DNA of 30,478 bases, taken from CAIOSQ01 sp044359885. GTDB taxonomy: Bacteria; Pseudomonadota; Alphaproteobacteria; CACIAM-22H2. The notes below the pieces were generated by a model. It made no database searches. It worked only from the letters and a program-made list of their open reading frames with translations, and was not told the origin of the DNA. The DNA lies in NCBI GenBank assembly GCA_044359885.1, contig JBIKLI010000013.1, positions 1 through 30,478 of the forward strand, in the 5' to 3' direction. Below, in pieces: positions 29,666-30,478 of the stretch (positions are counted from its first letter, which is position 1; every line of letters starts with the position of its first letter). A program made the translations under genes and the position numbers.

Positions 29666-30478
29666 ATGGGCCGGACAGACCTTCTGCAAGGACTGCGCAC
29701 GATGAAGTTCGAGAAGCCTTTGGAGCGAGGCAACGCAGCGAGCCGAGCCGGTCGGAGGCTGCGGAGGCGCTTGGTATGAGCGAGCGGTCGTTCCGTCGCT
29801 GGCACACGCGCTGGCTCGGGGCAGGCGAGGCCGGTCTGCAGGACCGCCGGCTTGGTCAGCCCTCGCCACGGCGGATGGATTCGGCGGTCAAGGCGGAGGT
29901 TTGCCGGTCGTTCGGCACGGTTCATTCGGACCGCGCTCGTTTCGCGTGGCTGCCGATGCCGGATCGCGAGTTCGGCCCGATCGTGACGCTGGATGACGCG
30001 ACGAGCGAGATCCACCCGGCGTTCCTGGTCGAGGAGGAAGGGACGGCATCGAGCTTCGCGGGCCTTGCCGAGACGAGCGCGGCGCGCGGGCTGTTCTGCG
30101 CGCTCTGCACCGATCGCGGCAGCCACCGCTTACGCACGCCCGAAGCGGGCGGTAAGGTCGACAAGACGCAGTCGAACCAGGTCGGCCGCGCGCTTGCCCA
30201 GCTGGGCATCGAGCACATCGCCAGCCATTCGCCCGAGGCACGCGGGCGCGTGGGGCGGGTCTTCCGCACGCTGCAGGACAGGCCTCCAACGGAGTTGCGC
30301 CTGGCCGGCCTCGGCGGCGACGTGGCGGCTGCCGACCGCCTCATCCGGGATGTCTGCCTGCCGGCTCGCAACGCCCGTTTCGCCGTCGCCGCCGAGCAGC
30401 CCGGTTCGGCCTTCGTGGGCGCCCGGCAATCGCAGTGGATCGGCGTCCCGTGCCGCAAAGAGGATCGCCAGGTCGCCG
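29666..30478 (+). pseudogene. ISNCY-type (IS1202-like) transposase, frameshifted and internally deleted; 3' end outside window
   Basis: The original start is ATG 29666 (MGRTDLLQGLRTMKFEK), whose frame stops after 37 codons at 29777. A shift at about 29715-29720 into the other frame restores homology: EAAEALGMSERSFRRWHTRW (helix-turn-helix), LGAGEAGLQDRRLGQPSPRRM, then VTLDDATSEIHPAFLVEEEG, TASSFAGLAE, GLFCALCTDRGSH, TPEAGGKVDK, QLGIEHIASHSPEARGRV and EQPGSAFV. This order is the DDE integrase core of the ISNCY group. Between AEVCRSFG (about 29910) and the RFAWLPMPDREFG stretch (about 29940-29975) roughly 60 residues of a normal transposase are missing, by comparison with my memory of the family. 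Substitutions such as GRVFRTLQDR for a usual GRSERAFRTHQDR also suggest decay. The frame from 29776 stays open to the window edge. The left end and terminal repeats of the element are not resolved. Confidence 0.8.

Noticed and set aside
29715..29780. Programmed frameshifting in the transposase
   Set aside because: No slippery heptamer or downstream structure is evident at the change of frame, and the gene also lacks an internal segment, so decay is simpler.
1..30478. CRISPR array, rRNA, riboswitch or plasmid/phage origin
   Set aside because: No regularly spaced repeats, rRNA-like conserved stretches, known riboswitch cores or iterons were recognised on either strand.

Overview
The window looks like a piece of chromosome from a very GC-rich (about 70 % by eye) alphaproteobacterium. 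A member of the Rhodospirillales/Acetobacterales is my best guess, from codon use, tight ATGA/GTGA gene coupling, a PodJ-like Sel1/peptidoglycan-binding protein and the gene families present. The lineage is inference; no rRNA or single-copy marker gene is present. I see 27 protein genes (one cut by the left edge, one of them a doubtful small ORF), one tRNA and one decayed transposase gene cut by the right edge. No CRISPR array, prophage or rRNA was seen. No gene-free stretch exceeds 300 bases; the longest are 1052-1299 and 2188-2389.

Layout. 1-3157: a CocE/NonD-type serine hydrolase (minus), then divergently a histone-deacetylase-like amidohydrolase and a class II aldolase/adducin protein. 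3167-6564: a membrane-anchored Sel1/peptidoglycan-binding protein (minus) divergent from gmd-fcl, which make GDP-L-fucose from GDP-mannose. 6583-8654: a translationally coupled pair of minus-strand dehydrogenases (HpsN/HisD type plus SDR). 8729-9751: tRNA-Gln(TTG) with a clear promoter, then an AroE-family protein. 9771-11955: an SDR-type L-threonine 3-dehydrogenase (minus) and a GNAT/FemAB-like acetyltransferase.

12017-23295 is the most integrated part. On the minus strand lie a tandem-domain peptide-type ABC ATPase and a PatB/MalY C-S lyase. Divergently on the plus strand lie a two-domain sulfurtransferase, a secreted substrate-binding protein, two Dpp-type permeases, a second substrate-binding protein without a signal peptide, a small VOC protein, and a 659-residue NTPase-like/FGE-fold fusion whose Walker A lysine is arginine. 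Together these form a complete importer plus sulfur-handling enzymes and a possible cytosolic sensing branch. This is the best candidate in the window for something undescribed.

23296-29500: a short citrate-synthase-fold protein (citryl-CoA lyase type, minus) divergent from a Tat-exported DUF1194 protein, an EamA transporter, an M81 (MlrC-like) metallopeptidase, and a coupled methyltransferase - GT2 glycosyltransferase - ArnE/SMR-type small transporter cassette that looks like lipid-linked sugar handling. 29526-30478: a possible small minus-strand ORF and a frameshifted, internally deleted ISNCY-type transposase.
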